DNA of 64,000 bases from Paenibacillus sp. NAIST15-1 (GTDB lineage: Bacteria > Bacillota > Bacilli > Paenibacillales > Paenibacillaceae), in assembly GCF_001894745.1 (NCBI RefSeq), contig NZ_BBYF01000009.1, positions 62,001 through 126,000 on the forward strand. Direction: 5' to 3'. Positions within the stretch are counted from its first letter, which is position 1, and the number at the start of each line of letters is the position of its first letter. Shown piece by piece: positions 1-8,762 of the stretch. The translations under genes and the position numbers were made by a program. The notes under the pieces were generated by a model. That model searched no databases. It was not told where the DNA came from and saw nothing but the letters and a program-made list of their open reading frames with translations.

Positions 1-380
1 TGTGCAGATGACACCGCGTGAATGTCACCGGTAAAATGCAAGTTAATATCCTCTGCCGGCACGAGCTGCGCCTTGCCGCTTCCCGTGGCGCCGCCCTTCA
101 TTCCCATGCAAGGGCCAAGCGAAGGCTCCCGCAATGCCGCAACTGCCTTATGTCCAACTCGATTCAGACCTTGGGTCAATCCAATCGTCGTCAATGTCTT
201 CCCTTCACCAGCCGGTGTAGGATTCATTGCTGTTACGAGAATGAGCTTCCCGTTCGGCCGATCGGCTACGCGATTCCATACATCTTGTCCAAGCTTAGCC
301 TTGTACTTCCCGTACTGCTCTACATCTTCTTGCGGAATGCCCAATTGCGCTGCAACATCTACGATTCGCTTCATCGTCAT
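1..380 (-). CDS. fhs: Formate--tetrahydrofolate ligase, N-terminal part (runs off the left edge)
   Basis: Makes 10-formyl-tetrahydrofolate from formate, ATP and tetrahydrofolate in cytosolic one-carbon metabolism. The visible ~126 codons on the minus strand read [17 protein letters not shown], then the nucleotide-binding stretch [16 protein letters not shown], then [19 protein letters not shown] and [13 protein letters not shown], all hallmarks of this ligase family. The family is usually about 555 residues, so roughly three quarters lies outside the window. Start chosen at the ATG ending at 380 because GGGGGAGAG lies 4-5 nt upstream; an in-frame ATG ending at 434 would add 18 residues but has a weaker ribosome site. 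It is transcribed leftward, away from the alcohol dehydrogenase terminator. Confidence 0.93.
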   Translation of the reverse strand, partial: MTMKRIVDVAAQLGIPQEDVEQYGKYKAKLGQDVWNRVADRPNGKLILVTAMNPTPAGEGKTLTTIGLTQGLNRVGHKAVAALREPSLGPCMGMKGGATGSGKAQLVPAEDINLHFTGDIHAVSSA

Positions 381-554
381 GCCCTCTCCCCCTGTATCCG
401 GTCGTGTTCCATCTTGAGAATAGTTAGTGTCCATTCCTGGTAAACATATCATCTTTATTATACACGTCCAGCCTGTTGCGTACATGCACGTTCCTCACAA
501 CGGAAATAAAGGCAGCCAAAGTACATTACAAAAGTGCATCGCAAGAGCACATCG

Positions 555-579
555 CAAAAAGGCCTGCTTGCGCAGCCCC
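555..579 (-). terminator. Probable terminator of the alcohol dehydrogenase gene
   Basis: On the minus strand GGGGCTGC, loop GCAA, GCAGGCC and then five T. The stem has one mismatch. It lies about 55 nt after the stop of the gene ending at 633. Confidence 0.5.
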
Positions 580-632
580 CGCAATATGCGAGAGCTTCCC
601 AAGCAGACCCTATAGATTCCAATATGAATTAC

Positions 633-1832
633 CTACGAATCATGGTTCTGTTGAAGCGGCGCCGCCTCGGCCAGCACACCTTCGAAGGCAGACAGATACA
701 CACGACGAATATCATCTTCTGTCAACAGCAGAGGACTGCGCGCAAGAAGTCGCCTTTGCTGTATGCCGTCCTGTACAAGTGACTCCAGTGCGTCACGAGG
801 GATCTCGAAGGCATCCAACGTCTGCGGGATTCCCGTTTCTTCGATCAACTGCTTCATCCGCTCAATGGCAAGGCAGGACGCCTCTGCATCGGACAATTCA
901 CGAACATCCGCGCCCATTGCCTCTGCGATATGGCGAAGACGCGTCATACAGGCACCACGAATATAATTCATCACATACGGCAGCAGAACTGCATTGGACT
1001 CGCCATGCGATAAATGGAATTGTCCCCCGAGCGGATAAGCAAGCGCATGAACACCGCCCACGCCCGCGTTGAAGAAGGCGAGGCCAGCCAAATAGCTGCC
1101 ATAGCTCATTTCAGTCCGTGCTTCCTTGTTCGTTCCATCCTTCACCGCCCGAACGAGCGAACGGCTAATTAAGCGAATTGCATGCAGCGCCACCCCATCC
1201 GTTGTCGGACTTGCATGTACAGATACATAAGCCTCGATTGCATGGGTTAATGCATCCATGCCCGATGCTGCAGTGACTCTCGGTGGTACACTCACGGTGA
1301 GTTCTGGATCAATAATCGCCGCATCAGCCAGCAAGTAATCATGAGCAACAACGTCCTTGGTTGTCTCCAATGACAGCACGGATATATCCGTTACTTCCGA
1401 ACCTGTGCCTGATGTCGTCGGGATTAGAATCTTCGGCAGGCCGCGTACAGATAATGGACGAGTCCCGCTCAAATTCAAATAATCCGCAACTGCTCCCTCA
1501 TGCTGCGATAGAACTGCCGCAAGCTTAGCCAAATCCAGCGCACTTCCCCCGCCTAAGCCAATGACAAGATCGAACTTACCTTCACGTGTATAGCGAACGA
1601 GTGCCTCTCCTGCCGCAAGCGGCGGCTCCGGCATCGTATCCGTATAGATATCAATATCATAGCCTACCTCACGAAGCGGCTGAAGTACACGCTCCACCGT
1701 ACCGTTGCGAAATACCGACTTGCTCGTCACGCACAATATCCGCTTCGGTGCGTGACGCTCCACTTCGGACAGCAGTTGGGCTGCTGATCCCCACCCTGTA
1801 TATTGATAGGGTGCAAATCTATGTGTAAACAT
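633..1832 (-). CDS. Iron-containing alcohol dehydrogenase (type III family)
   Basis: NAD(P)-dependent alcohol/aldehyde oxidoreductase of the Fe-ADH fold, 399 residues, a normal family length. Visible landmarks: the dinucleotide-binding GLGGGSALDLAK near residue 95, the TTSGTGSEVT motif near 140, and the metal-ligand regions GMDALTHAIEAY and HALAYPLGG...HLSHGESNA in the second half, which supply Asp and His ligands. The start at 1832 follows AGAGGTGAGAAAGG. It stands alone, with a terminator after it and the ABC-operon terminator upstream, so it is probably monocistronic. The substrate cannot be read from sequence; 1,3-propanediol- or butanol-type dehydrogenases are possible relatives. Confidence 0.9.
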   Translation of the reverse strand: MFTHRFAPYQYTGWGSAAQLLSEVERHAPKRILCVTSKSVFRNGTVERVLQPLREVGYDIDIYTDTMPEPPLAAGEALVRYTREGKFDLVIGLGGGSALDLAKLAAVLSQHEGAVADYLNLSGTRPLSVRGLPKILIPTTSGTGSEVTDISVLSLETTKDVVAHDYLLADAAIIDPELTVSVPPRVTAASGMDALTHAIEAYVSVHASPTTDGVALHAIRLISRSLVRAVKDGTNKEARTEMSYGSYLAGLAFFNAGVGGVHALAYPLGGQFHLSHGESNAVLLPYVMNYIRGACMTRLRHIAEAMGADVRELSDAEASCLAIERMKQLIEETGIPQTLDAFEIPRDALESLVQDGIQQRRLLARSPLLLTEDDIRRVYLSAFEGVLAEAAPLQQNHDS

Positions 1833-1982
1833 ACCTTTCTCACCTCTTCTTTATCTTGAACCTTGCTCATTACGCACACCTCGCATGGATTCGGAAGTAT
1901 GATCGTAACATCCTTAGAGCCCTTGATCAACCTGCTACCAAAGATAGACGAATCGATTTTCCATAATATATGTATACAAACA

Positions 1983-2011
1983 AGAGCCTCCTGGATGGAT
2001 CAGGAAGCTCT
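1983..2011 (-). terminator. Terminator of the ABC exporter operon
   Basis: On the minus strand AGAGCTTCCTG pairs with CAGGAGGCTCT (one offset bulge), followed by a T-rich run. It lies about 100 nt after the stop at 2117. Confidence 0.7.
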
Positions 2012-2116
2012 CCCAAATGATTAAGCTATCTTCACTATCTGTACTGTATTTGCCAACCTTTCTTCCATAACTCACATTAGTTTTCATTTGCTGTCATACA
2101 TTCGATATCACTGGCA

Positions 2117-3994
2117 TCAGGATACTTCCTGAATAAGGGGGTTCGTATACAATCGATAGTAGAACCCTTCCCGCTTCAGCAATTCTGCATGGGTTCCACG
2201 CTCGATAATACGACCTTGCTCGATAACGAGAATTTGATCTGCCTCTCGAATCGTGCTTAACCGATGAGCGATAACGAAGCTCGTACGTCCCTTCATCAAG
2301 GTCTGAAGCGCCTTCTGAATATGCATCTCTGTTCTCGTATCAATACTGCTCGTCGCTTCATCCAATATAAGGATGGCTGGATCCGCCAAGATAGCCCGCG
2401 CAATCGTCAGCAGCTGACGCTGCCCTTGACTCAGGTTGCTTCCGTTTTCCGTAAGCACAGCGTCATATCCATCAGGTAGGCGCACGATAAACGAATGTGC
2501 ATTGGCAAGTCTGGCAGCCTGCTCCACCTCTTCATCCGTTGCCTCTAATCTTCCATAACGAATATTGTCCCTAACCGTTCCGGCAAACAAATAGGTATCC
2601 TGCAGCACCATGCCAATCGAGGTACGCAGCTCCTCCTTGTCCATGTCTCTAATATCTTGCCCATCAATAAGGATTGAGCCTTGATCAACATCATAGAAGC
2701 GCATGAGCAAGTTCACGACCGTTGTCTTACCAGACCCAGTTGGACCAACAAGTGCTATTGTCTGACCGGGTTGTGCAGTTAGCATAACCTCCTTCAGCAC
2801 CGGCACATCCGGCTTATATCCGAAGGATACATCTTGGAAGACAACTTCCCCCTTCATGCCTTCTAATGGCAATATTGTCTGTTGATCAGCATACTCCGGC
2901 TGCTCATCCATGATTTCAAAAATACGCTCTGCGCCAGCAATCGCTGCCTGCAGCATGTTATATTGATTTGCCAATTCGTTAATCGGACGAGCAAATTGTT
3001 TCGAATAATTAAGAAATGCCGTAATAATTCCAATCGTAATGACGCCTTGAACCGCCATATAGCCGCCAACCGCCGCAACTAATGCGAAGCTAATATTGTT
3101 AATCGCATTCATGAGAGGAGGAACGAAGCCAGAGAAGGCTTGTGCGTGGATACCCACATGTCTCAGCTGAATATTCTTCTTCTCAAACGCAGCAATCGCT
3201 TCTTCCTCGCGGCCAAATGCCTTGATGACCCGCTGACCTGAAATCATCTCTTCAATATATCCATTCATTTCTCCTAGCTCACGCTGTTGATCCGTAAAAA
3301 ATCGACGCGTTCGCTTCGCTATGCTGCGGGTCACAAACAGCCCCAGCGGTACGACAATTAAGCTAATCAATGTCAGTACAGGACTTAGTGCAATCATCAT
3401 GCCGATAGCGCCAGTTACCGTTATGACACTGGTGAAAATCTGAATCGTACTCTGTGACAGAGAGTTGTTGATATTCTCGACATCATTGGTCAGGCGACTC
3501 ATCACATCTCCGCGCGGCCGCTCATCAAAGAACTTGAGCGGAAGTGTCTGCACCTTGACGAACACATCCTTGCGAATCGCCTGAACGGTTCGCTGCGAGA
3601 TGCTTGCCATCATATATGTGTGCATCCATGAGGTTAATGCACCTAGGGCATACACAATAAGCAGCCAAGACACAAGTGATCCGAGCAAGGCGAAGTCGGT
3701 TGTCCCTGAGTCGATGCCTAGACTGTCAATAGACTTGCCGATCAAATAAGGACCAATCAGCGCACACACGGAGCTGGCGACGACAAGCAGGAAGACTCCC
3801 AGCAGCGGCATGCGTTCCGCACGCAAATACTGCCACAGTCGAATGATAGTCGCCTTGGATTGCTTAGCCCTCTTAGGAGGGCCCATAAGGTGCATGCCCC
3901 CTGATCCAGGCCCTTTGTGGCCCATCATTTTGACAGAATGGTCAGCGGAACTGCGTTCTTGCTCCCGTCCTATACGGGAATTCTGCTCTGACAC
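2117..3994 (-). CDS. Heterodimeric ABC exporter, subunit with the consensus catalytic site
   Basis: ABC transporter with a six-helix membrane domain (about residues 50-340) fused to a nucleotide-binding domain. Walker A GPTGSGKTT, signature LSQGQRQ, and Walker B ILILDEATSSID with the catalytic Glu present. The N-terminus is a ~50-residue Gly/Met/His-rich cytoplasmic extension (MMGHKGPGSGGMHLMGPP). Start chosen as GTG ending at 3994: GGAGAGGAGG lies just upstream and the GTG is separated by one base from the stop of the preceding gene; the longest frame would overlap that gene by 74 nt. With the upstream partner it should form an LmrCD/BmrCD-like multidrug or peptide exporter. Substrate unknown. 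Confidence 0.92.
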   Translation of the reverse strand: MSEQNSRIGREQERSSADHSVKMMGHKGPGSGGMHLMGPPKRAKQSKATIIRLWQYLRAERMPLLGVFLLVVASSVCALIGPYLIGKSIDSLGIDSGTTDFALLGSLVSWLLIVYALGALTSWMHTYMMASISQRTVQAIRKDVFVKVQTLPLKFFDERPRGDVMSRLTNDVENINNSLSQSTIQIFTSVITVTGAIGMMIALSPVLTLISLIVVPLGLFVTRSIAKRTRRFFTDQQRELGEMNGYIEEMISGQRVIKAFGREEEAIAAFEKKNIQLRHVGIHAQAFSGFVPPLMNAINNISFALVAAVGGYMAVQGVITIGIITAFLNYSKQFARPINELANQYNMLQAAIAGAERIFEIMDEQPEYADQQTILPLEGMKGEVVFQDVSFGYKPDVPVLKEVMLTAQPGQTIALVGPTGSGKTTVVNLLMRFYDVDQGSILIDGQDIRDMDKEELRTSIGMVLQDTYLFAGTVRDNIRYGRLEATDEEVEQAARLANAHSFIVRLPDGYDAVLTENGSNLSQGQRQLLTIARAILADPAILILDEATSSIDTRTEMHIQKALQTLMKGRTSFVIAHRLSTIREADQILVIEQGRIIERGTHAELLKREGFYYRLYTNPLIQEVS

Positions 3995-3995
3995 G

Positions 3996-5822
3996 CTAGA
4001 CCGCCTCCTCTCCGACTTGGGAACGATAAATATCCTGATACACTTCACAGCTATCCAGCAGCTCTGCATGGGTACCTATGCCAACCACACATCCGTCATC
4101 AAGCACCATGATGCGATCCGCGTCCAGCACGGAACTGATTCGCTGGGCTACTATGAGGCAGGTCGTGCCCTCCAACTGCTCTCGAAACGCCTTCTGCATG
4201 CGAGCCTCCGTACCTGTATCCACTGCACTTGTACTGTCATCCAGAATAAGTATGGACGGCCGCTTCAACAACGCTCGCGCAATGGACAGGCGTTGCTTCT
4301 GCCCACCGGACAGATTGACGCCTCGTTGTCCAATCATCGTATCGTAACCTTCTGGCAGCTTCTGAATGAACTCAGCCGCTTGTGCAGCTTCAGCAGCTGC
4401 CTGCACTTCCTGATCGGAAGCTGCTGCATTCCCCCAGCGAATATTATCCCGAATTGTCCCGGAGAACAGGATCGATTCCTGAAGCACCATACCAACCCGC
4501 TGCCGCAGCTTGCGCAGTGGGATATGCCGAACATCTGTCCCACCCAGCAGAATATGTCCTTCTGTTACATCATAAAATCGTGGAATTAAGTTCACCAGTG
4601 TTGATTTGCCTGCACCGGTGGAGCCAAGAATCGCAATCCGCTCCCCTGGCATCGCCGTGAAAGAAATCCGCTTCAGGACAGGCTGCCCTCCTCCACCTGT
4701 ATAGCTGAAAGAAACTTGATCGAAGACAAGCTGGCCATGTGCCTTAGAATAAGCTGTGGTGTGCTCCGCTGAATCCGTTGCTAGTTCTGATTCATGTTCT
4801 GTTAGATGTTCCATTGCATGCTCTGACCCATGCTCCACTTCCAGTCCAACGTTACGAACAGCAGCGATATCTGAAATATCCGTCTGTGTATTTAGCACTT
4901 CAGATATTCGGTCTGCAGACACCTTAGCCCGAGACAGCATCATAAGCATCATCCCCACCATCATAAGCGCAAACAGAATTTGCATCATATAGTTCGTAAA
5001 GGCGATGACTTCTCCCACCTGCATACTGCCGCCGTCCACCTTGATTCCACCGAACCATAGAACAGCTACAATACTGAAATTCATAACCAGCATCATAACA
5101 GGCATCATAAGCGCCATAATTCGAGCAGCCTTCACCGTTACTTCTGACAAGTCAGCGTTCCTCTTCTCAAACCGTTCCTGCTCATACGAAGAGCGAACGA
5201 ATGCTTTTATAACACGTATGCCTGCTAAATTTTCGCGCACTACACCATTTAATCGATCGAGTTTGGTTTGGACGTTTTTGAATAGAGGAATACCTTTGCG
5301 GAAAATAAGAATAAGTGCCCCGAACAACAATGGAACCGTTACAACAAATATAAGGGCCATCTGCGCATTCAACGCGAACGCCATCGCAATCCCACCCATG
5401 AACAATAGCGGAAAGCGAGTCATCATGCGCAGCATCATCAGCACGACGTTCTGCACCTGTACGACATCATTCGTTAAGCGCGTAATCAGAGAGGAAGTAT
5501 GGAATTGATCCAACTTGTCGAAGGAAAAGGTCTGAATGTTCTTGAACATGGCTAAGCGGATATCTGCGCCAACATGCTGTGAAGCAATACTCGCAAAATA
5601 AACGCATCCCATTCCACCCGCAATACCGACAAAGGCGATGCCGACCATCATGAGCCCTGTTCTTGCGATATATCCCATATCCCGATTCACTACACCATAG
5701 TCTACAATATGGGACATCAGCGTCGGCTGCATCAGATCACATATGACCTCAACGAGCATGAGGAGCATCGCGCATAAAGCCGCTTTTCGATAAGGCAAGA
5801 TATAAGCAAATAACTGTTTCAT
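3996..5822 (-). CDS. Heterodimeric ABC exporter, subunit with a degenerate catalytic Glu and a His/Glu-rich linker
   Basis: ABC exporter half-transporter, 608 residues: membrane domain (about 1-310), ATPase domain with Walker A GSTGAGKST, signature LSGGQKQRL, and Walker B ILILDDSTSAVD in which Asp replaces the usual catalytic Glu. That asymmetry, with a partner that keeps Glu, is typical of heterodimeric exporters with one dead site. Between the two domains (about residues 326-358) lies an inserted His/Glu-rich linker with repeated EH pairs (EHGSEHAMEHLTEHE). Start ATG ends at 5822 with AAAGGTG upstream. It is first in the operon, with a MarR-type operator 22 nt before its start codon. Confidence 0.92.
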   Translation of the reverse strand: MKQLFAYILPYRKAALCAMLLMLVEVICDLMQPTLMSHIVDYGVVNRDMGYIARTGLMMVGIAFVGIAGGMGCVYFASIASQHVGADIRLAMFKNIQTFSFDKLDQFHTSSLITRLTNDVVQVQNVVLMMLRMMTRFPLLFMGGIAMAFALNAQMALIFVVTVPLLFGALILIFRKGIPLFKNVQTKLDRLNGVVRENLAGIRVIKAFVRSSYEQERFEKRNADLSEVTVKAARIMALMMPVMMLVMNFSIVAVLWFGGIKVDGGSMQVGEVIAFTNYMMQILFALMMVGMMLMMLSRAKVSADRISEVLNTQTDISDIAAVRNVGLEVEHGSEHAMEHLTEHESELATDSAEHTTAYSKAHGQLVFDQVSFSYTGGGGQPVLKRISFTAMPGERIAILGSTGAGKSTLVNLIPRFYDVTEGHILLGGTDVRHIPLRKLRQRVGMVLQESILFSGTIRDNIRWGNAAASDQEVQAAAEAAQAAEFIQKLPEGYDTMIGQRGVNLSGGQKQRLSIARALLKRPSILILDDSTSAVDTGTEARMQKAFREQLEGTTCLIVAQRISSVLDADRIMVLDDGCVVGIGTHAELLDSCEVYQDIYRSQVGEEAV

Positions 5823-5843
5823 GAATACAGCGCACCTTTCACG

Positions 5844-5859
5844 TTAGTTTGGCAACTAA
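5844..5859 (-). promoter_or_regulatory. Putative MarR operator
   Basis: Perfect inverted repeat TTAGTT-TGGC-AACTAA between the marR gene and the exporter operon. The half-site and spacing resemble known MarR-family boxes. It lies within the untranslated leader or promoter of the exporter, which suggests the adjacent MarR protein controls the pump. No binding data are implied. Confidence 0.6.
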
Positions 5860-5934
5860 TGATACAAACTGCAGTAGGGGTAGCTCGGAGCTTATTGTAG
5901 AAAACTCCTTCAGCAGCCAACAGCGGTCTCTATT

Positions 5935-6387
5935 CTATTCGCCTAACCCCTCTTCATCATGAGCAGACAGATTGTGATGCATATGCAGCAAGAAACGACG
6001 CAGCAGGATTTTCTCCTCCTCGCGGAATCCTTGGAAACATTGCTGTTCCACTTCCTTCACCGCCTTCTGCACATGCCCTACGGCCTCCTTGCCTCTTGGC
6101 AGCAAATATACGCGGGATACCCGCAAGTCCTCCTCATCCGCTCGGCGTTCGATGAGCCCCGCTTTCTCCAAACGATTCAGCATCACCGTAACTGTTGCTG
6201 GCTTAATCTTCGCCTTCTCCACTAATTCCTTCTGGCTCCGCCCATCTTGATCACTAAGCAGAAACAGCATTGGCAGCTGCCCAGGATGGATGCCCACATC
6301 CTGCACCTTCTTCATCATTTCATTGTTGTATGCCCGCACAACCTGTGACAGCAACACCTCTAACGAATCCAAATACGTATCTTCCAT
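5935..6387 (-). CDS. MarR-family transcriptional regulator
   Basis: 150-residue winged-helix regulator of the MarR family. Central residues (about 45-100) carry the recognition-helix region SQKELVEKAKIKPATVTVMLNRLEKAGLIERR and the wing DEEDLRVSRVYLLPRGKEA, flanked by dimerisation helices. ATG start follows GGGAG at about 10 nt. It lies directly upstream of, and in the same direction as, the heterodimeric ABC exporter, with a perfect inverted-repeat operator between them. By analogy with such pairs it probably represses the exporter and is relieved by a toxic ligand; this is inference from context. Confidence 0.9.
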   Translation of the reverse strand: MEDTYLDSLEVLLSQVVRAYNNEMMKKVQDVGIHPGQLPMLFLLSDQDGRSQKELVEKAKIKPATVTVMLNRLEKAGLIERRADEEDLRVSRVYLLPRGKEAVGHVQKAVKEVEQQCFQGFREEEKILLRRFLLHMHHNLSAHDEEGLGE

Positions 6388-6505
6388 TGCCTATAAACTC
6401 CCATTCATTTATTTAGCCGACTACTTATTTTGTGACAGTAGTCTACCACAGAGCTGAATCGGATTCAAGCAGCAGACAACCCCCTCAACCGTACGTAACC
6501 TGCGC

Positions 6506-6533
6506 AAAAAAAAGCATCTGCTCACGCAGACGC
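6506..6533 (-). terminator. Rho-independent terminator of the small gene at 6579
   Basis: Minus strand GCGTCTGC, loop GTGA, GCAGATGC, then eight T. Eight-pair stem with one G-U. Confidence 0.8.
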
Positions 6534-6578
6534 TCTCTTCCCGATTCCCGTATATCATCAACAGTCCTACATACTGCC

Positions 6579-6752
6579 TTATTTATGGCTAGCATGCAGA
6601 TCATGCATGTTCTGATGAAGCTCCTTAATCATATGATTCATCAAGTATTGCTCTTGTGAATTCAGTCCGTGCTGATTGTCCTGTGCAATGTATTGCTGGA
6701 TATTCCGCTTTAACAGTTCATTTCGTCTATCTAACATTTGTTCGTAACTCAA
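6579..6752 (-). CDS. Small hypothetical helical protein
   Basis: A 57-residue protein from a TTG start (LSYEQMLDRRNELLKRN...) placed 9-10 nt after AGGAG; an in-frame ATG would extend it by 11 residues without a ribosome site. The sequence is rich in Gln, His, Asn and Met with predicted continuous helix and ends MHDLHASHK. I recognise no family. It has its own strong terminator, which supports it being a real transcription unit. No signal peptide or membrane segment. Confidence 0.6.
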   Translation of the reverse strand: MSYEQMLDRRNELLKRNIQQYIAQDNQHGLNSQEQYLMNHMIKELHQNMHDLHASHK

Positions 6753-6957
6753 ACAGAAGTCACTCCTCGCTTGTTGTACGTGCACAATTTAAGCCTATTT
6801 AAGTATAAGGAGTAGACTCTTGTTAGAAAAATGTGGTGTTCCCTCTTCCTGCCGCATCTGACCGCAAGAAGCATCATCTTCATGAAACAGAACGGTTCGC
6901 TTGTAATAATGCTCGCTTTTACTCCCTGTTAGTCCCCTGCATGAAATATAAGCCCAA

Positions 6958-7473
6958 TCATTTGCCACCGAAATCAAGTGCCTCTGTTAGTTTTGCATAG
7001 ATGCTTACAATCTCATCCAGCTTCATACGGACAAGTCCACTCGATGAAGGGGCGACGAACTCATATACGCCCTCTACAACCGGATCTGCCTGTACACCCC
7101 AATTGATGCCCGCACGCCCACTGTACTTCTCATACACACCCTTTCCGACAAAACATACGGCCCTCGGCTTATACATCTCAATTTTCTGACGAAGCTGCTG
7201 GCGCCCTTCCGCATACTCCTCTGCCGTTATCTCCGCAGCCTCTCTAGTCGGACGGGCAACAATATTCGTAAACCCATAGCCTAATTCAATCAGATCGCCA
7301 TCTTCCTCTGCCCGGAACAACCTTGGAGTCAGACCTGCTCGATAAATGATCTGCCAGAATCGATTGCGTGGATTCGCATAATGATGCCCCGTCGCTCCTG
7401 ATCTCAAGCTGGGATTAAAGCCAACGAACACAATACGCAGATGCGGTGCAAGATGATCGGGAATGGAATCCAT
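6958..7473 (-). CDS. mug: G/U (T) mismatch-specific DNA glycosylase
   Basis: Removes uracil or thymine mispaired with guanine, and ethenocytosine, in base-excision repair. About 171 residues, normal for the Mug/TDG family. The active-site motif GFNPSLRSGATGHHYANPRN lies near the N-terminus, and the intercalation-loop region near the C-terminus reads PSSSGLVRM, equivalent to NPSGLNR of E. coli Mug. Start chosen at the third in-frame candidate (ATG ending at 7473) because AAGGAGGT is 7 nt upstream; the longer frame begins with a GTG inside that site. Single gene. Confidence 0.9.
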   Translation of the reverse strand: MDSIPDHLAPHLRIVFVGFNPSLRSGATGHHYANPRNRFWQIIYRAGLTPRLFRAEEDGDLIELGYGFTNIVARPTREAAEITAEEYAEGRQQLRQKIEMYKPRAVCFVGKGVYEKYSGRAGINWGVQADPVVEGVYEFVAPSSSGLVRMKLDEIVSIYAKLTEALDFGGK

Positions 7474-7706
7474 CGACATGACCTCCTTCACTTATTTACA
7501 ACATCATGAGAAATTAGAAAATTTCGCATATTTTTCGAAGTTGCCTCACATAATAGAAGAGCGGCAACATGCGAAAACGCTCGTGAGCTGCATAACAATT
7601 CGTTTTCACTGTACCGACTGCGCTTGCAGACATACTTGGAACTTGCCGAGTCAACCGTGAATAGAAGGGCTGTCCATAGGGGCAGTTCTTTTCATTCAGC
7701 CCGCGC

Positions 7707-7744
7707 TTTTATTTATCCCATCTCATCAGCGCGCACAAATAAAA
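7707..7744 (+). promoter_or_regulatory. AU-rich hairpin next to the ribosome site of the YdjO gene
   Basis: TTTTATTT (7707-7714) is exactly complementary to AAATAAAA (7737-7744), and the second arm touches the GGAGGG ribosome site at 7745. A weak AU helix at this place could act on translation in a temperature-dependent way. Candidate only. Confidence 0.35.
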
Positions 7745-7757
7745 GGAGGGTTCTACC

Positions 7758-7967
7758 ATGTACTATGCAAAAAAACAACCCGAGCCAGTCCCCGAGGAGC
7801 AAACATCCATCTGGCAATGCAGTCAGGACGGCTGCTCCTGTTGGATGCGGGAGAACTTCACATTCGACGACACCCCCATTTGCCCGATCTGCCAGTCTAC
7901 AATGGTTGAATCGTCGCGTATGCTCCCTACACTAACGAACAACACCAATTATGCCCACACGAAGTAG
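7758..7967 (+). CDS. YdjO-family cold-inducible zinc-ribbon protein
   Basis: 69-residue protein with one zinc-ribbon-like knuckle pair: WQCSQDGCSCWMRENF followed by PICPICQSTMVE. This matches the YdjO family of small Bacillus/Paenibacillus proteins, annotated as cold-inducible; the biochemical role is unknown. Start ATG at 7758 follows AAAAGGAGGG. A paralogue with the same WxC...CxxWMRxNFTF...PxCPxCxS pattern is encoded at 23480-23692. The leader contains an AU hairpin at the ribosome site, and a strong terminator follows. Confidence 0.85.
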   Translation: MYYAKKQPEPVPEEQTSIWQCSQDGCSCWMRENFTFDDTPICPICQSTMVESSRMLPTLTNNTNYAHTK

Positions 7968-7988
7968 AATCGCTCAGCTTCGACGTCC

Positions 7989-8035
7989 GCGGCTGGCTTC
8001 ATCCGTCTATGGACTGAGGCTGGCCGCATTTTTTT
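7989..8035 (+). terminator. Terminator after the YdjO gene
   Basis: GCGGCTGGCTTCA pairs with TGAGGCTGGCCGC (13 pairs including three G-U) and is followed by ATTTTTTT. Confidence 0.8.
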
Positions 8036-8108
8036 ACAGCGAAAGGTCTGTGCGCTCACAATGAGACACAGACCTCTTATTTATTCTTATTATGTTCTAG
8101 CGCTTGTA

Positions 8109-8426
8109 CTAACGAACAACGACTGCCGTACCGCTTACTGCAACCATCAACATGCCTTCTCGCACCACTTCATAATCCACGTCAATGCCGACAATTGCGT
8201 TGGCGCCAAGTCGTCTTGCCGCATCCTTCATTTCTTCCATCGCAATGACACGCGCTTCCTTCAATTTACTCTCATATGCACCAGAGCGGCCGCCTACTAC
8301 ATCACGCACAGAGGCAAGGAAGTCCCTTACGACGTTGGCTCCCATGATTGTCTCTCCCGTTACAATATCTATATATTCTACAATTTCTCTGCCTTGAATC
8401 GATGGTGTTGTCGTTACGATCATCAT
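8109..8426 (-). CDS. YbjQ / UPF0145 family protein
   Basis: 105-residue protein of the YbjQ (UPF0145, also called heavy-metal-binding) family, which assembles into a pentameric beta-barrel-like fold. Recognisable core: [41 protein letters not shown] and the C-terminal [14 protein letters not shown]. Molecular function is not established for the family. The ATG ending at 8426 lies 6 nt after AGGAGG. It is a single gene; the region down to 8043 contains an inverted repeat that could terminate it. Confidence 0.88.
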   Translation of the reverse strand: MMIVTTTPSIQGREIVEYIDIVTGETIMGANVVRDFLASVRDVVGGRSGAYESKLKEARVIAMEEMKDAARRLGANAIVGIDVDYEVVREGMLMVAVSGTAVVVR

Positions 8427-8612
8427 TTCATTCCTCCTAAGGGTAGGGTGACTTTAAACTCTTCATGCATTCACTGTTTTCTATAGTATCCAGTATACAA
8501 CGAGCCATTCACAGTACCTATTGATTAATATGACAATCCACCCTCATTTACTTACATTATTGCAACATGCATCTATGGTACTCTTCTCGTCCGAACAGAT
8601 AACCAGATTACC

Positions 8613-8642
8613 TTGACAAGATGCTATTAAATTGGTTATATT
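8613..8642 (+). promoter_or_regulatory. Sigma-A-type promoter of the secreted coiled-coil gene
   Basis: TTGACA at 8613-8618 and TATATT at 8637-8642 with an 18-nt spacer, about 120 nt before the start codon at 8763. Confidence 0.65.
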
Positions 8643-8683
8643 TTACATGTAAATAATATATCGTAATTTCTTGCGACGGAAGC

Positions 8684-8725
8684 ACCCGTAGGAATGGGCA
8701 ATCATGCCCTTCTTGCGGGTTTTTT
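8684..8725 (+). terminator. Leader terminator/attenuator upstream of the coiled-coil gene
   Basis: Between the promoter and the ribosome site: ACCCG pairs with CGGGT, with an inner helix GGGCA/TGCCC, directly followed by six T. A terminator inside the leader implies regulated readthrough, but no known aptamer is recognised upstream of it. Confidence 0.55.
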
Positions 8726-8762
8726 GTTGTCCTGAAGTTAACGACCAAGAGGAGGTTTACAA

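Noticed and set aside
3995..4069. N-terminal extension of the second ABC subunit into the preceding gene
   Set aside because: It would overlap the upstream coding region in another frame; GGAGAGGAGG and the GTG at 3994 explain the start.
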